A program made the position numbers and the translations under genes. From Vandiemenella viatica (taxonomy: Eukaryota > Arthropoda > Insecta > Orthoptera > Morabidae), in NCBI GenBank assembly GCA_031002005.1, contig JARYHS010011408.1, positions 222,063,473-222,127,472 of the forward strand: DNA of 64,000 nt. Direction: 5' to 3'. Of the stretch, positions 22,108 through 34,348 are shown one piece after another. How positions within the stretch are numbered: position 1 is the stretch's first letter; each line of letters starts with the position of its first letter. The notes under the pieces are model-generated. The model had not been told where the DNA came from. It searched no databases and saw only the letters and a list, made by a program, of their open reading frames with translations.

Positions 22108-23853
22108 AATGCTACCATGGAGGAAGGAATATATGGAGACGAGATAACGCGAAATCCGTGAAACATCGTGAAAAAACTGTGCCTGCGCGGCGGACATCGT
22201 AGGAGTACAAAAACATTGGGCTGTTTGCACTGTGTCAGCTGCTGAGAATATTTCATTTTCTAATATTCTAAAGTTTTCTATAACGCCAAGTTGTGATGCA
22301 TATGGTTGCACAAACAGACGAGATAGGAAAAAACCTGGAATAGCGATTCATAAGTAAGTCACATTGTAACTATCGTTCTTGAAGTATCTGACATGCAACC
22401 GCAACATTAGTGCCATTCGCTATAAATTTATTCATTGCTCTCAATATGATCATATTATTCTCAAATTTTTGTTGGTGTAGTGTAGACAATTAGCATATGT
22501 TACTATTTTGCACCTGAAAAGCTAGCCTTATTGTAGACAAATGTTGGAAATTTAATTTAAACGAGTCATGTTTATATCGGGACACAGTGAATATGGTATT
22601 CAGCATGCATTACTCACGTTTAAGTTTACACTGAAATTGCACGATGAAATTAATCGTGATAATTTGTGCTATGCGAACTACTAAACGTGATGAAATTAAC
22701 TTTGTTGACGGAAATGTAGTTCGCGATGCATTTCTTGTGTTTAGATGTATCTACATAGTTTGGTTTTGTAGCGTCAATATTAATGAAAATGTTGGCAGGT
22801 TGAAATGCGGTGTATACCAGAAGAGAACAAACAATTTATTTATTATTAGCTGTTAGCTTCTGATTTTTGAATGTACTGATTTTTCTACCAAAATTATATA
22901 GGCCACTACCAGTACAATATCTTCTAAGTAAGCTCAGAAACTATGAGGTTTTATGAAGTATTAATTTTTTTTAAAGCTCTAAACATTGACTTATGCTTTT
23001 TTTTTAATTTCAGATATGACTTGTTTCTGTTTTTAAATATGTCTACAAGTACATTTCTAGATTTTGAAATCTTCCTTGTCAATTACTGAAATAGAATGTG
23101 AAAATATAACCTATTTGAACATCAACTAAAATTTAAGGACTGTAGAAATAAACAGTTTGTTATTCAAGTTAAAAAGAATTACCTGCTCATTAAGTTACGT
23201 CCGAATTCATCATCAAATATAGATATGGCGATAGTTTTTTTCTGGTCCAGGCCGCATTTCAACCTAACCACGTCAATTTTAAGGTACAATATCTCGAGAA
23301 CTAAGCGAGATATCAAAAAAAATTATTTTTTACTTTCAGTTTCCCTCATCGAGTTACACAAGAATTCGTCATCAAATTGCGGCGCCACGGTTATCGTTGA
23401 ATCCCCTCATAACCTAACAACCTCACTTTTGAGACAGAATATCTCGCGAACTAAGCGAGATATCGAAAAATTTTATTCTATATTTTCGATTTGTATCGTC
23501 GTGTTACATAAGAATCTATCACCAAATTTGACTTTGGGGACACGTTTCTTCTGAATTTCAACCAGAAACTGCACTCTTTTGAGACAGTATATCTCGAGAA
23601 CTAAGCACGATATCAAAAAAATTTATTCTTCATTTTTGATGTGTCTCGTCGAGTTACATAATAATCCATCATCAAATTGCGGTGCCACGGTTGTCTTATG
23701 ATTCAGTTGAGGTTTTTGTGCATATTTCCGTGTTTCTCTGGTCAAGCAATATGGCGGCCTCACCTACCCATTTGTCTCCACCCGGTTTCACTCCAGTATG
23801 TGGCGAAGGTCCCTTGCGTCGTCTCCATATATTCCTTCCTCCATGAATGCTAC
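22108..23853. mobile_element. 1.73-kb DNA transposon, 27-bp TIRs, 8-bp target duplication
   Basis: Positions 22116-22142 (beginning CATGGAGGAAGGAATATATG) are the perfect reverse complement of 23819-23845 (27/27). Immediately outside, AATGCTAC occurs as a direct repeat at 22108-22115 and 23846-23853. An 8-bp duplication fits hAT, P or Merlin superfamilies; a CA start and 27-31-bp perfect TIRs recall P-type elements, but the superfamily is not settled. The interior has no recognisable transposase, so it is non-autonomous. It holds a 150-bp tandem satellite near its right end. Confidence 0.9.
23191..23690. repeat. Tandem satellite, about 3.3 units of 150 bp
   Basis: Anchor ATCTCG(A/C)GAACTAAGCG recurs at 23291, 23442 and 23592. 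A second anchor, ATCAAAT, recurs at 23212, 23371, 23521 (ACCAAAT) and 23670. Spacings are 150-159 bp. Each unit carries an 8-bp inverted pair ATATCTCG..CGAGATAT around a 9-nt loop, intact in the first two and partly broken in the third. The array lies inside the transposon at 22116-23845. Confidence 0.85.
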
Positions 23854-23899
23854 GCTATCAGTTTAACCTCCATTTCATCCGAAACATCTTGCACCTAGC

Positions 23900-24765
23900 T
23901 CATTAACAGAGATTCACAAGAGTATACTTCGCTAAATCCATGCATTCCTCACAAACATTTCTGGTATGATTGCATATCAAACTGTCCATCAACGAACCTA
24001 CCATTGAGATGAAACTGATCGGCCTGTAATTTTCAATGCTATTTGTCTCGCCTCCTTTGTGCGCCAGTACTGCTATTGTTCTTTTCCATTCCTCTGCTAA
24101 GCCACAACTCTCCATAATAATATATACTGTATATATAATATAAATATAGTGACGCATCCCCCTGCCTGTAATAGATCTGAAATATTATTACTCGCACCAG
24201 CCCCTTTTATTCCTGATATTTCCTAATTTTCCATTAATCCAGTTACTTAATTTCTCTGCCACTTTTGTATCTTTGTTAACTTCTTCCCCATTCGTATCCA
24301 CAATTGTCTGATTGTTTTCCATTCCCATCAGATTACTAACATTGCCATATAAATTTCCAGATGCATCATTCAATGATCCACCTGTACCCATAGTATTCTT
24401 CATGAAACCACCTTTAGCTTCGCTTTTCGCTGCTGTTAATGTCTTCTTTAGTTGTTAAAGTGTTCTCTACTGCCTTGCCGTCTCTTAACTCTGTTATGTT
24501 CTTTTCTTTCCATATTATAGCATGTGTGTTTTTATTTTCTGTTTCGGTATAAATGTTTCTTCCTCCATTCTTATTATTTTCTTGAATTCTCCTCACTTGC
24601 TCTCCACTATACGGGTGCTCTCTTTCCACATTATCAACCTATCCCTGAAACTTCTCTTCAATTCTGGAATTCGTACCTTTTTTATAATTGCTCCTATCAA
24701 CGCCTTCAATTTTGGCCAATAGTTTACTGAAGCCTCTAATATCCATCTCAACATCTTTATCATCA
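23900..24765 (-). pseudogene. LINE reverse-transcriptase N-terminal remnant
   Basis: On the minus strand, 24157-23903 reads [41 protein letters not shown], the fingers region of LINE reverse transcriptases (NYRPISL motif, changed to NYRPISF). Upstream frames (24403-24188; 24629-24414) look like the endonuclease-RT linker, with WINGKLGNIRN and ELRDGKAVENTLTTKEDI, in shifted registers. The palm and catalytic motifs are missing. This is a 3'-truncated fragment, unusual for LINEs and better explained by later deletion. Confidence 0.7.
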
Positions 24766-25015
24766 CTAATTCCTTCAGATTCCCGAGACCAAAAATATTG
24801 TCATCAGGAAAATGTCCATCATGGTTGCTCCCCTTGTGCCCTATGTTCGTTCCAGATGATGACCCTGGTTTGGTCGTTTCCGTTGAAGGAGATACACCTC
24901 CAAGGTAAATTTCTTGTAAAATTTAACTGGGCTGGTTTTTCATTTATTTCCCCAGTAATGGAAGTGTGTGTGTGTGGCCACTGTGAAATATGAACGTTGT
25001 TCGCGTTGTGAATGA

Positions 25016-25145
25016 ATGAAATATGACGGAAAGGAGATGGCGTAACCTACTGCCAGCTCATTCAGGCCTACTCTTCCGAAAGACACCAAGAAGCCACCAA
25101 ACTGAACGTTCAGATCGGATGGACGAATCACCATCAACAGTAAGT
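25016..25145 (-). mobile_element. SINE family S3 copy (3' part)
   Basis: Matches the S3 tail at 19230-19330: AGGCCTACTCTTCCGAAAGA, CACCAAGAAGCCACCAAAC, GATCGGATGGACGAATC and ATCAACAGT. The promoter-bearing head is absent. Confidence 0.55.
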
Positions 25146-25309
25146 ATGTTCTTACTCCATATTGCATTTTATACAATAAATCAGTATACGTTTTTGACAT
25201 ATAAATGGGCGCATGACATTGAAAATTCTGTTTCTGATGAGCTGCATGAAATTTTTATGAGCATTATATAGGAATGCGCATTCAGTGCATCCAGTCTTTC
25301 CTATTCACT

Positions 25310-25525
25310 TCCGGGCCTATTATTCGGGAGGACACGGGAGCTAATCCCCGTTCGACCATACAGATTTCGGTTTTCCATGGTATCCGAAATCACTCCAGGC
25401 TAATTCGGGATAGTACCTTCAAAAGTCCATGGCCGAATACCAGTGAGTTCCTTCCCCTCCTTCCCCCCATCCTCTGCTGACTCTAATGATGTCTACTTTG
25501 ATGAGCAGTAAATAAATTTAAAAAA
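25310..25525 (+). mobile_element. SINE-A copy
   Basis: The head is diverged. TATTCGGGAGGACACGGGAG replaces the pre-B-box block; the core CAGATTTCGGTTTTCCATGG, CACTCCAGGCTAATTCGGG, CATGGCCGAATACC and TGATGAGCAGTAAAT are recognisable. Confidence 0.75.
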
Positions 25526-26110
25526 CTTTTTTCGTAGAACTGAGCATGGGTGCCTTGTTATGAGCCATCTATCATACGGGCATCGAACTCGGTGTAGATC
25601 TGGCGCAGTCAATGACACCAGCTTTATCGATTGCTAGGGACCCGCTATTGGACGAACTCCAACACTTGAACGCACTGGTATGTCGCAACTCATTGAACGC
25701 AGCTCACTGTTGACAAGAGCGGTACATTTCTTCTGCTCTCTTGCTGTCCCTGGATTAACCTCTTACACGCAGCGTAAGTCGTTGAAGACGACCTGTGCAA
25801 AGGGACAAGAGAATGTGTCAAGCCTATCGTGATATTTGTTGGTTGCCCTGCTAAGTTTCATTTTTTTTTTGTGAAATTACGAGATTGTAGCAGCATTTAA
25901 CCGCAAATGCATCTCTATTAGACTGGAGTCATCTTTTTAGCCTGTTGTGGTCAATAGTCTTGCAGTACAGTGTAGCCTTAAAGCAAAAACCATGAGTGTT
26001 TGACTTCCTTATAAACAATTCACAGCTTGGAATTCTGTTAAAATTGTATAGGTTGTGCTAATTCAATATTAATTCAAAAGTAACATGAAACTAATAATTG
26101 AGATGTTGTA
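25526..26110. other. No feature recognised
   Basis: Unassigned sequence. Confidence 0.3.
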
Positions 26111-26816
26111 ATCTTTATATAAATAAATCTATAGTAGGCTGCGTCTGTTTCTATGTTCTAGCATCACGCTATAAATGCAGAAACGATTTGTATTGGGGTT
26201 TCACAGTTCTAGTTTAAAATCTGCGGTATGTCCTTACGTGGCCAGGCGCCGGAGCAATAAAGGAAAATGAATTCTTAACCTAAACATTTTAGCGCCATGT
26301 CATACATATTATTTCTAAAAAAGTTTTCGTGACCAGTCATATTTCTCCCTTCATACTTCACCAAAATCGATAAATGAGGTGTCATTTTAATGAATAAGTT
26401 CTCCACTTTGGCAACAATATTAATTAAGAATGGATTTTTTTGAAATTCAACACGTAAATGGCGAAATTGTGAACAAGGTCGCGGGTAAGCGATAGTTCAG
26501 AGTCAAGCTGCTAGGCTGCGCTGGCTTCGATAAGGAGTGATCGCATACCACTAGATAGCAGCATCACTTCACTGCGATATTGACAAACTGTCTGTTTTCT
26601 CTAGATTCAGGACCTTTCCAGATTTTTTTTTTTTCTAAACATTTCATCACTTCTAATGGTTTATTAAGACGTTGTAAGTGTTTTGATACGTAGTTGTTTC
26701 AGTTGACAAATAAAAATTTGTACAGATGAGTCGGTTCTTCTTTGATCCTACTACAAACCACCAACCTCGGTATTCATGGTACATCATTCGCGAAATTTTC
26801 GCACGGGCCACCTAGT
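26111..26816 (+). mobile_element. Helitron-like element, family H2
   Basis: Begins TCTTTATATAAATAAATC at 26112 after an A. It ends at 26815 with a GCGAAA/TTTCGC hairpin (about 26790-26802) followed by ACGGGCCACCTAG, then T. Size about 704 bp, no ORF. The terminal pattern fits a non-autonomous Helitron, but there is only one copy here, so the 5' end is provisional. Confidence 0.6.
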
Positions 26817-27779
26817 ATTTGAATTATTTAAGTTCGTAAGGCGAGTTCTTCAGTGTGAACATATGAATAGTGCAGTGTTATATCTCTGGCACCTCTCGCT
26901 AATGCCATTCGTCGCGGTAAGGTCTTCGTTTAAAAGAAACTGATATTGAAAATTGCTCATTGTGTTTTCGTGTAAATACGGTTTCATTTTTCACACAAGG
27001 AATATTTGAGGAAATTATATTTCATTAGTGTAACTACATTACATGTTTCATATTCTTTTCTACATTCCGGTTTTTCACCGTTATATTTACCTGCTTTAAT
27101 TTCACCCACACACCTAGGTGCCTATAGATAAAGGAATATCATTATCAATGATGAATGATGCAAAAGTCAATTTTTATTTAAGTGTGTTGATGAAATTAAG
27201 GTTGTAACGCATTACTGATTGAATGGATGTACTGGTACTTTCATAATATCTGGTCGAGGATTCGCGCGAAGTATAGACTATTAATTGCCTTCTGTTATTT
27301 TCCAATGTCTTTTATTAAAATTTAATAGGAACCATAGATACTTAATATTAAAATTTTAATCCTTCTTCTTTCCACAACTGGAAGAAGATTCTTAAAGTGA
27401 AGAAATTTATGTCTCATGTACTATATGTTATGTAATATTACTTGTACTTCCAGGACTAGTAGGTGTACTGAGTGGGAAATCTTTTTCCATTGAATTTAAA
27501 GATATTTTTCTCTGCAGGATGTTAAATGACTTCACAAACATTTTCTAAGCATAATATAGCATATCGAAGCCACCCAGTTAGAATTTATCGATTCTCAGAG
27601 AAGAATTGTTGAGAGAAAATTTATGGTTGAACGCTGCATACTTTTTTTGAGGACAGTAGCTAATGCTGTACTCTATTGAATAAATTATATGCAAAAAAAA
27701 AAAAAAAAAAATAGGGTAGGTTTTCGATGGTAAACTATATTATCAACACAGGATTGAGAAGTGTTTCGCGTTGATCACA
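26817..27779. other. AT-rich, no feature recognised
   Basis: Unassigned, with a poly-A run at about 27692-27710. Confidence 0.3.
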
Positions 27780-28012
27780 ATGTATTATTATTATTATGGC
27801 TTTACGCAACGTCGACGTCATTACAGGCGTGATGGGACTGGGGAAGAGGAACGAGAAGGAATTCGTCCATGGCCTATTGAAGGGAGCATTCGTCTGGAGT
27901 GATTTGGGAAACAATGGAAAACCCAATTCTGAATGCCCGGACGGGGATTCGAACGGGCGTCCTCCCGTATGCGTGGCCAGAGCGTTAACCGCTCACCCAC
28001 CATGCTCGGTAT
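27780..28012 (-). mobile_element. SINE-A copy
   Basis: Minus strand. The tail has ATTATTATTATT and ATGGCTTTACGCAACGTCGACG (complement), the body CCATGGCCTATTGAAGGGAGC, the B-box complement GGGGATTCGAACGGGCG and the head complement ACCGCTCACCCACCATGCTCGG. No clear target duplication. Confidence 0.85.
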
Positions 28013-29989
28013 CATAATGGAACTTAGTCATTGCTTCTGAAGTCCGTTCATGATGTTAGTCGTTGAACAAAGATAATATTTAATGTTACCGGTTTTGTAT
28101 AATAGTTGGCACAACGATTAATTTACACCACGTACGGGTTTGTTGAGCCAGGATTCTACAGTAGATACATTTGAATACACCGAATATATTAATACAAAAG
28201 CAAAAATACTGTAATTACTATTTTACATATACTTTGATTCACTGGTTCACAAACACACCTGGTCCATGCGAACCAAGTATGTAAGCCGACACTAGTCATC
28301 ACCCTGAAGAATTAGTAAACATGTCATATCCGTATATTTCTCTGAAACGCCATAAGGCAAAAACGAAACTACCCAACTGATTTGGACAGTTTAAAAGCAA
28401 ATGGTCTAACTTTAAATATGTCTCTCTACCTGACCGGGGAACGGATCAAGGAAAGATAAGCCGTTGGTCACATGACTAGATATCTGCCAAAGATTCTTAA
28501 TACAATCCCGGTCTGAGATTGTTCACACCACCAAAGATAATAACGTGGAATATGTCTTGAAAGTTTAGGATTTAACTTACTCAGCGTCTTTTTAACATTA
28601 ATCTTATGCTTAAAATAAGCTCATCGACTTTCAAATGTTAATATTAGTTTAATATTGACAATTTTTTAGCATGACTTTGCGAAATTTTGACAATCCTGGC
28701 AAGAGAGTGGACAATCCATCAAAGATATCGCATATTGTTTTTTGGTTGATGCTACTTTAAATAAAGAAACGTTTCGCTATGCCGTTTAGAGAGAGATCTA
28801 ACCTAAATTCATAAAAAAATAAAACGCAAGTTATTTTTTGTATCTCTGTTCGTTTATGGTTTACGATTTAGCATAAATGCGATTTTTTTACGTCTGCGAA
28901 TTATGAATACGCCTTCACGAAATTATGAAACATGAGACTTAACAACTAACAGTAGTAATTAACGTATTTATTCAATTTTTTATTTATGATATACTGTTCA
29001 TATTTTGACGCATTTATATGGAATTTTCACCATTTTAAAGTTTCGATTTTGATATAAAATATGCACCGGTAATTTCGTACGTTTATATTTGTTCTACTCT
29101 GGTGGTGCAAAAATTTCACAAAATGCTAGTATTAAATAAAACAGGTTCTACCAATAAGCTTAGGGGAAGCACAACCATTGTACTCCTCGATTCAACCATT
29201 CATTCTGGTGCTGGACCTTCTAAAACACTATTATACAAACGATCTGAAACGCTTAACTCGTAGACCTTACGCAAAAATACTGTTTTTGATTATACCGGCA
29301 ACTATGCTTCTATAGGCCCCCGTCAAACATAGACAGTATGGCGGGAGAGCGTACAGCACGTCTTAGCCATACAGAAAGTGGGGAAACAGGTTTAAGTGTT
29401 ACACGTGTCAATCCAGTCCACATTAATCATGCGTAACAGAACTTGTACACGCATGATATCAAAGATATCAGTATGAGAGAACTAGTCGTCTAGGTGTGTA
29501 TCTTGTTTATGGGATAGGAACTACTCATATGTTCCTCACAGATTGACTGTGAATACTTCAGAATCAGACGCCATTCACTATTTTCAACAATACTGACATG
29601 CTTCTGTAAGAAAGTGGGTCGGTCATAGCATGAAGCACGTTATCTAGTTGACATGCTGGAGTTGTGTTCATGATCGTTCGTTGAAATATTTGTTCATTAC
29701 AGTTTTAACTATTAGATGATATCAGTGAGGTACTGACACTAATTCTCCTCTATCAGTCATTTTTTTTAGTGTTGCTTTGTTTCAAATTTGTGCTGGCAGT
29801 TCCACTTACTATTATCTCTTTCCATATCGGAATCTCATAAATATTCCAACTAAAATTTATTCTAAATGGCATTGAAGTAGATATAGCTGTATTTAGTGTG
29901 TACTTATTGGAGTATTATGTTCTCTGAAATGCGACTGCTTAAATGTTAATATTAAGGAATATTTTACAAATAGCATCAAAAGTCTCCCA
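28013..29989. other. AT-rich, no feature recognised
   Basis: Nearly 2 kb with no long frames, repeat family or paired termini that I could identify. Confidence 0.3.
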
Positions 29990-30225
29990 AGCCGATCTTG
30001 GTAGCGTAGGAGCTAGAGTGCTTGCTCCACGTGCCGAAGGTTGCTGGTTCGAGTCCAGCTGGAGGCCTTGGTGTATAATTGTTGTTTGTGTTAATGACGA
30101 GTCCGTCCTGTGATGGCTATAATTAGTTGCAAACAATATTCCCTGGAGAAACTGAAAACACTGATTGATTCGTAATCACACATCAGCTTGCTGTGTGGCC
30201 CAAGGAAAAATAAATAAATTCTCCC
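29990..30225 (+). mobile_element. tRNA-derived SINE, family S4
   Basis: Head at about 29992-30068 with A-box-like CTTGGTAGCGTAGGAGC and B-box TGGTTCGAGTCCAGC, a tRNA-unrelated body, and tail AAAAATAAATAAAT. The string CAGCTTGCTGTGT in the body is also present in SINE S6 (about 49404), which hints at a shared module. Confidence 0.65.
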
Positions 30226-30302
30226 AATCCTTCACAGCAAGTGGGCCGAGAGATATCCATGTTATTTTAAAAAAAAAAAAAAATTTTTACGTTTTTTTAA
30301 GT

Positions 30303-30550
30303 TAGGGCTTTACTGATTGACGACGTAGAGGTCAAAAGAGACGAAATAAGATTTCGGACAAGAAACGAGAACGATTTCGGCATGGCCTTCTGAAAGAGTC
30401 ATCCTGACATTTTCCTAGAGTGATAATCCTGACATTTTCCTAGAGTGATTTTGGGAAACCATGGACAACCGAAATACAAATGGCCGGACAGGGATTTGAA
30501 TTCGAGTCCTCTGGAATGCGGGGCCCAAGCGTTACTATCCACCCTCCGGA
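30303..30550 (-). mobile_element. SINE-A copy with a 25-bp internal duplication
   Basis: Minus-strand SINE-A: complement of the 3' end (GGGCTTTACTGATTGACGAC) on the left and of the B-box (GGGATTTGAATTC) on the right. The segment ATCCTGACATTTTCCTAGAG plus TGATA is tandemly repeated at 30401-30425 and 30426-30450. Confidence 0.8.
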
Positions 30551-30649
30551 ATTATATAGTATGGGCACGTAGTCGATTTTTTTAAAGTATTTGTCTACCA
30601 GTTAGTAAAACACATTTTGCTTTGAAATTTCAATAGAAGCAATGCATGT

Positions 30650-30999
30650 ATGACGGAATCACAAGATTGTGACCTAAGCATAGATAAAATAAAAAGTTTA
30701 ATTGGCAACGGAGGAATAATAAAAAGGGAAAAAATTAGGCACTGTGAAGATATTTCCACAAGAATAGAGCTTAGATCTTATGTTACCAACCTCGGCACGC
30801 ATCTTTCGCAAAGCTTTTGTATGTAATATTTCTCGCTCAAGTCATATCCTAAATGCGTCTTTGAAATACCTGTAACTTCAGCAGTTTCATTAGATTTAAC
30901 TCGTCCGTCATCTGATACTATATAATAAATTTGTTCAATGACTTCTGCTACTTTTGCACTGTCTTGACGTGTTTCACGAGCATCATGTTGGTTGTTCAT
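30650..30999 (-). pseudogene. Mariner-type transposase N-terminal remnant
   Basis: The 73-codon minus frame (30999-30781) contains SDDGRVKSNETAEVTGISKTH and LCERCVPRLVT, which fit the second helix-turn-helix and WVPRLLT block of mariner/SETMAR-type transposases (tryptophan replaced by cysteine). ISSQCLIFSLF in another frame near 30740 may continue the alignment. The catalytic domain is not recognisable. Confidence 0.55.
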
Positions 31000-32487
31000 A
31001 ATGCCGCTTTCATTTTTAGCGTCTCACTTTTGAAAAAGGAGAAGAGCTTTCATAATTTTTTTAAGAATTTGGAAAGGATTTCGTTTAGTGTTTTAAAGAA
31101 TTTTTCACTGAAAAATGTATTTTATCAATTTTTATCCTTTTAACCATATAAACAATATATTAGTATAACAGTTGTATTAAATGAATATGTGACAGATGTA
31201 CTAACCTAGAAAGAAAGATTGCAGTTAGCGTCTCCATCTATGTTTGAGGTTAAAAACTTTTCAGATTACCTGATAAATTTGGGACAATAATTCCTTTATA
31301 ATCGTACTGTGTCAAAATTTTAATTAATAAACTATCTGACTGAGTGAGAGCAGTTTTATAACATGAATTTTCAACCACGTAACTAAATTAAAGGTGACAA
31401 CAAAATGGACTGAGGAGAAAAAATATGGAAAAAGTAGGATCCATCCAGATGAGACAGTGAATCGAAGAGTGTTTTAAGTGGCTCTGGAAACAACATACAA
31501 AGGCCAAGACTACCTGGTCTGAAGAAAGAAGAAGGAACCTCAGTTAAAGAATAGAAAAACTAAAAAGGTGAACCAGTAAACCAGTTGTGCCCCGTGGTCC
31601 ACAGTAGAACAAAATCGAAAGTAGAAGAAGACTCTCTCTGAAATCATAAATTTGAAACGTACCAGTTTAACCCGTTATGATGCATACTAGCCCAAAAGCC
31701 ATATTTGGATCACATTTTCCTCTTGGATCCTAATATCGATCGTAGTAAACATATTGACTAAAATACAATACCTGCACTATTTAACTCCAGCCAACTACAG
31801 TAATTCGGTTTGTTTCCCAGAAATAAAATATTTCAAATAATTGACTAATTTACCTTTGCTGAAAAAATTTCTTGACATTACTGCACACATGAGCATCATT
31901 GTAAGAAATAACTGAAGAAATTAGCTTTCTGTTTATTTAAGCATTCAGATACATTTTGTGTTATTCTGGTTAACTGATTAGGGTTCATTCGATTCGGTAT
32001 GGGTAACCACAATCACTTCTGACCAGCCGTGCCATAGGCAGTATTCGAACTGACGTTCCATAGAAGGTAAGTAAACGGCAATTCCAGGCAAGTCGGCCTC
32101 GGTCGTTTTGCATGAAGTCACAAATACAGCTTCCTGAGAGAATCGCAAAATGCAGGCAGACTTGTTGATTCAATACCAGTGATATACTAAGCCCGGAGAG
32201 GTCAGAAGCATATTTTTTTTGTTTTAAACGGGTTTTAGGCTACGATGTCACACAGCGCTGCATTTACGAATTTCAGCTGCATTTATTTATATGAGCATTT
32301 ATAGTATTTTGTTAGTTCGTAGCATAAAATACAAAAGACGAACACAATTCCTAAGTAAAGACTCTGAGAGTCGAAATCGAACTGAAAGACAAGGGCGTTT
32401 TTAATTAAGTATTATGTTTGTCTTGTGTTGTCAAATTGTTCAGAAACAAAATATTCAGAGTACTTTAAGTTTCCAGAAGCAGCTTAG
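31000..32487. other. AT-rich, no gene recognised
   Basis: Only short unassigned frames. Confidence 0.3.
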
Positions 32488-33043
32488 TAGAATTTTCTTC
32501 TTGGAATTTGGTAACTAAGAATGACTGATAAAATAGTATAAATGGTGTATGGAAGGGGAAGGTGACAAAGTTGTCCACAATTAATAAAATGATATATGGT
32601 TTTTCTTTCTGTTGAAACTTTTGACAAATGAAGTAATTACACTGTTTACAAAATTTCACTCATATATAGTAGCTAACATGGGATAGCATGCACTCGAAAA
32701 CTGCTGTGAAAAATTATGATACTAACAGGTTTTTAAGTAATTGACTGCTTATGAGTTGTGGTAACTGGTTGGTAAGAAAATAACTGGTTGTTAGATGCTG
32801 GTAACAAGTGTATACACTGTTCCACATAATAAGTATTAATTAACTCGGGATTGTATTTGTAGATTACAGGAAATATTGGTTATACTAATGGGTCGTAACT
32901 AACTTGTTGTCACTATATAATAATATTATCAATTATATAGTAATATTGACATTACTAATAAGTGTATGAACTGTTTCATATCCCCGATATTATTCTCATA
33001 TGGGATCAAAGTGAACATATCTATCTATCTATCTATTTATCTA
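32488..33043 (+). mobile_element. 5'-truncated copy of the 41-44.7 kb LINE
   Basis: From about 32490 this matches 44044-44697: GAATTTTCTTCTTGGAATTT, the stop region AAGAATGACTGATAAAATAG, TGTATGGAAGGGGAAGGTGA, TTTCTTTCTGTTGAAACTTT and the tail GGGATCAAAGTGAACATATC followed by (TATC)n. It starts within the last codons of the reverse-transcriptase ORF. It lacks about 105 bp present at 44315-44420 in the long copy. Truncation at the 5' end is normal for target-primed insertion. Confidence 0.9.
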
Positions 33044-33224
33044 GTGTAGTTTTGATCCTTGTAAACTGACTTATATCAATAAACGTCGACCGAGCTTTTC
33101 TTCCAGCAACGTCCTAGATCACTTCTCTTCTTCGCCCGTCTGCATATCTGTTACCTCTGGATGCAGTGGTTATCCGAACAGTGGCACTGTATGTTAGTCA
33201 GGAGACAAAATCATAGACATGGAC

Positions 33225-33312
33225 GCAGGGTAGGGCGTGAACGCATCTCTTAGGTCGCTAATGACCCAGCTGTTGAAGCTCCCTAAAACCCTACTAACGA
33301 CAACAACATCGC
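33225..33312 (+). mobile_element. SINE/LINE 3' tail fragment (AAC-rich tail family)
   Basis: GGTCGCTAATGACCCAGCTG, TTGAAGCTCCCTAAAACC and ACGACAACAACA match the complement of 46141-46192 (GGGCGCTAATGACCCCGTTG, CGCCCTAAAACAACAACAAC). Two dispersed copies ending in AAC repeats suggest a retroposon tail. Confidence 0.55.
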
Positions 33313-34102
33313 ATCTTTACTATCGCCACGCGCAATTTAAAACTCCTTTTGTGCTCGCGCATTCTTTGAAGCAGGTAGTGTTGTAGATCTTTGTATTCGG
33401 CAAGAGTTGCTCAACTAGTGATTATAGTCGCTTTGATTTTGAATCTAACAGTTTGTCCATACGATGTAACATTCTGAAATTATAAAACTTTTTTCCTTTC
33501 AATGTACACAGAGGGGAAAAAAAGATCGAGTGTTTGTTGGGATTACAAAGTGTTTACACAAAATAGCAAAGATAGTATACTAACGAGAACTTATTTTCAA
33601 TTTACAACACTTCTTCATATACCATACTTGATGTCAGCAATCATCTTGATTTTTTCTAAATATTTTCAATAATTGATACAAAAATATTGTTATTCAAGAG
33701 TACCTACAGGTTTGGCTAGTATTATATAGATCTTAATAGTGCTTGTCACTGAGACTTATCAATAATCATGGCCAAGATAACTTTCAGTGGGAACTCCTTC
33801 TAACCCCTGAAGCTGCGACTACCAGGGCAACTGTTGTGTGGGACGGATTGCGTCTCTCATACGCAGGCGCTACGGTGAGGTAAACTGTGCTTCGGCTGCC
33901 CAGATACCCAGTTTTAATTTAAGTTTTAAACAAACAATGTGTTTTAACGTCAACCGAGTATGCCATGTCAAAAGCTGTTAAGAATTTTATACACTGATAC
34001 CTTCCTTATTCATCCCTTTCGGCTTTGTATTAGTTGAGAAAAAGAGATATTGACCAGGGAATTTATGCTATTGATTCCACATCTTTCGCAAAGATTGTAA
34101 AA
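33313..34102. other. No feature recognised
   Basis: Unassigned sequence. Confidence 0.3.
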
Positions 34103-34348
34103 CTTCTTTTTTGCTTATGGCTTTACGAGTCTTAGACGACAAAATCATTAGAGGCGAAAAATTACTGCGGCAAGGAAAGGGAATGAACTCGACCATGGCC
34201 TTTATAAAGGAGCCATCCCGACATTCACCTGGAGCGATATCGGGAGTCAATGGAAAACTGAAACCTGGATGGGCGGACGGGGATTCGAACGCGCGCCATC
34301 CCGAATGTGAGGCCATAGCATTACTGCTTGTCCACCACGATCGGTACC
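34103..34348 (-). mobile_element. SINE-A copy
   Basis: Minus strand: complement of the 3' end (GCTTATGGCTTTACGAGTC), body CGACCATGGCCTTTATAAAGGAG, B-box complement GGGGATTCGAACGCG and head complement CTTGTCCACCACGATCGG. Confidence 0.85.

Noticed and set aside
23191..23690. CRISPR-like array
   Set aside because: Whole 150-bp units are repeated without unique spacers in a eukaryotic context; it is a satellite.
22116..23845. Merlin superfamily assignment
   Set aside because: Merlin ends usually start with GG, as far as I recall; the CA start fits P or hAT better, so it was left unassigned.
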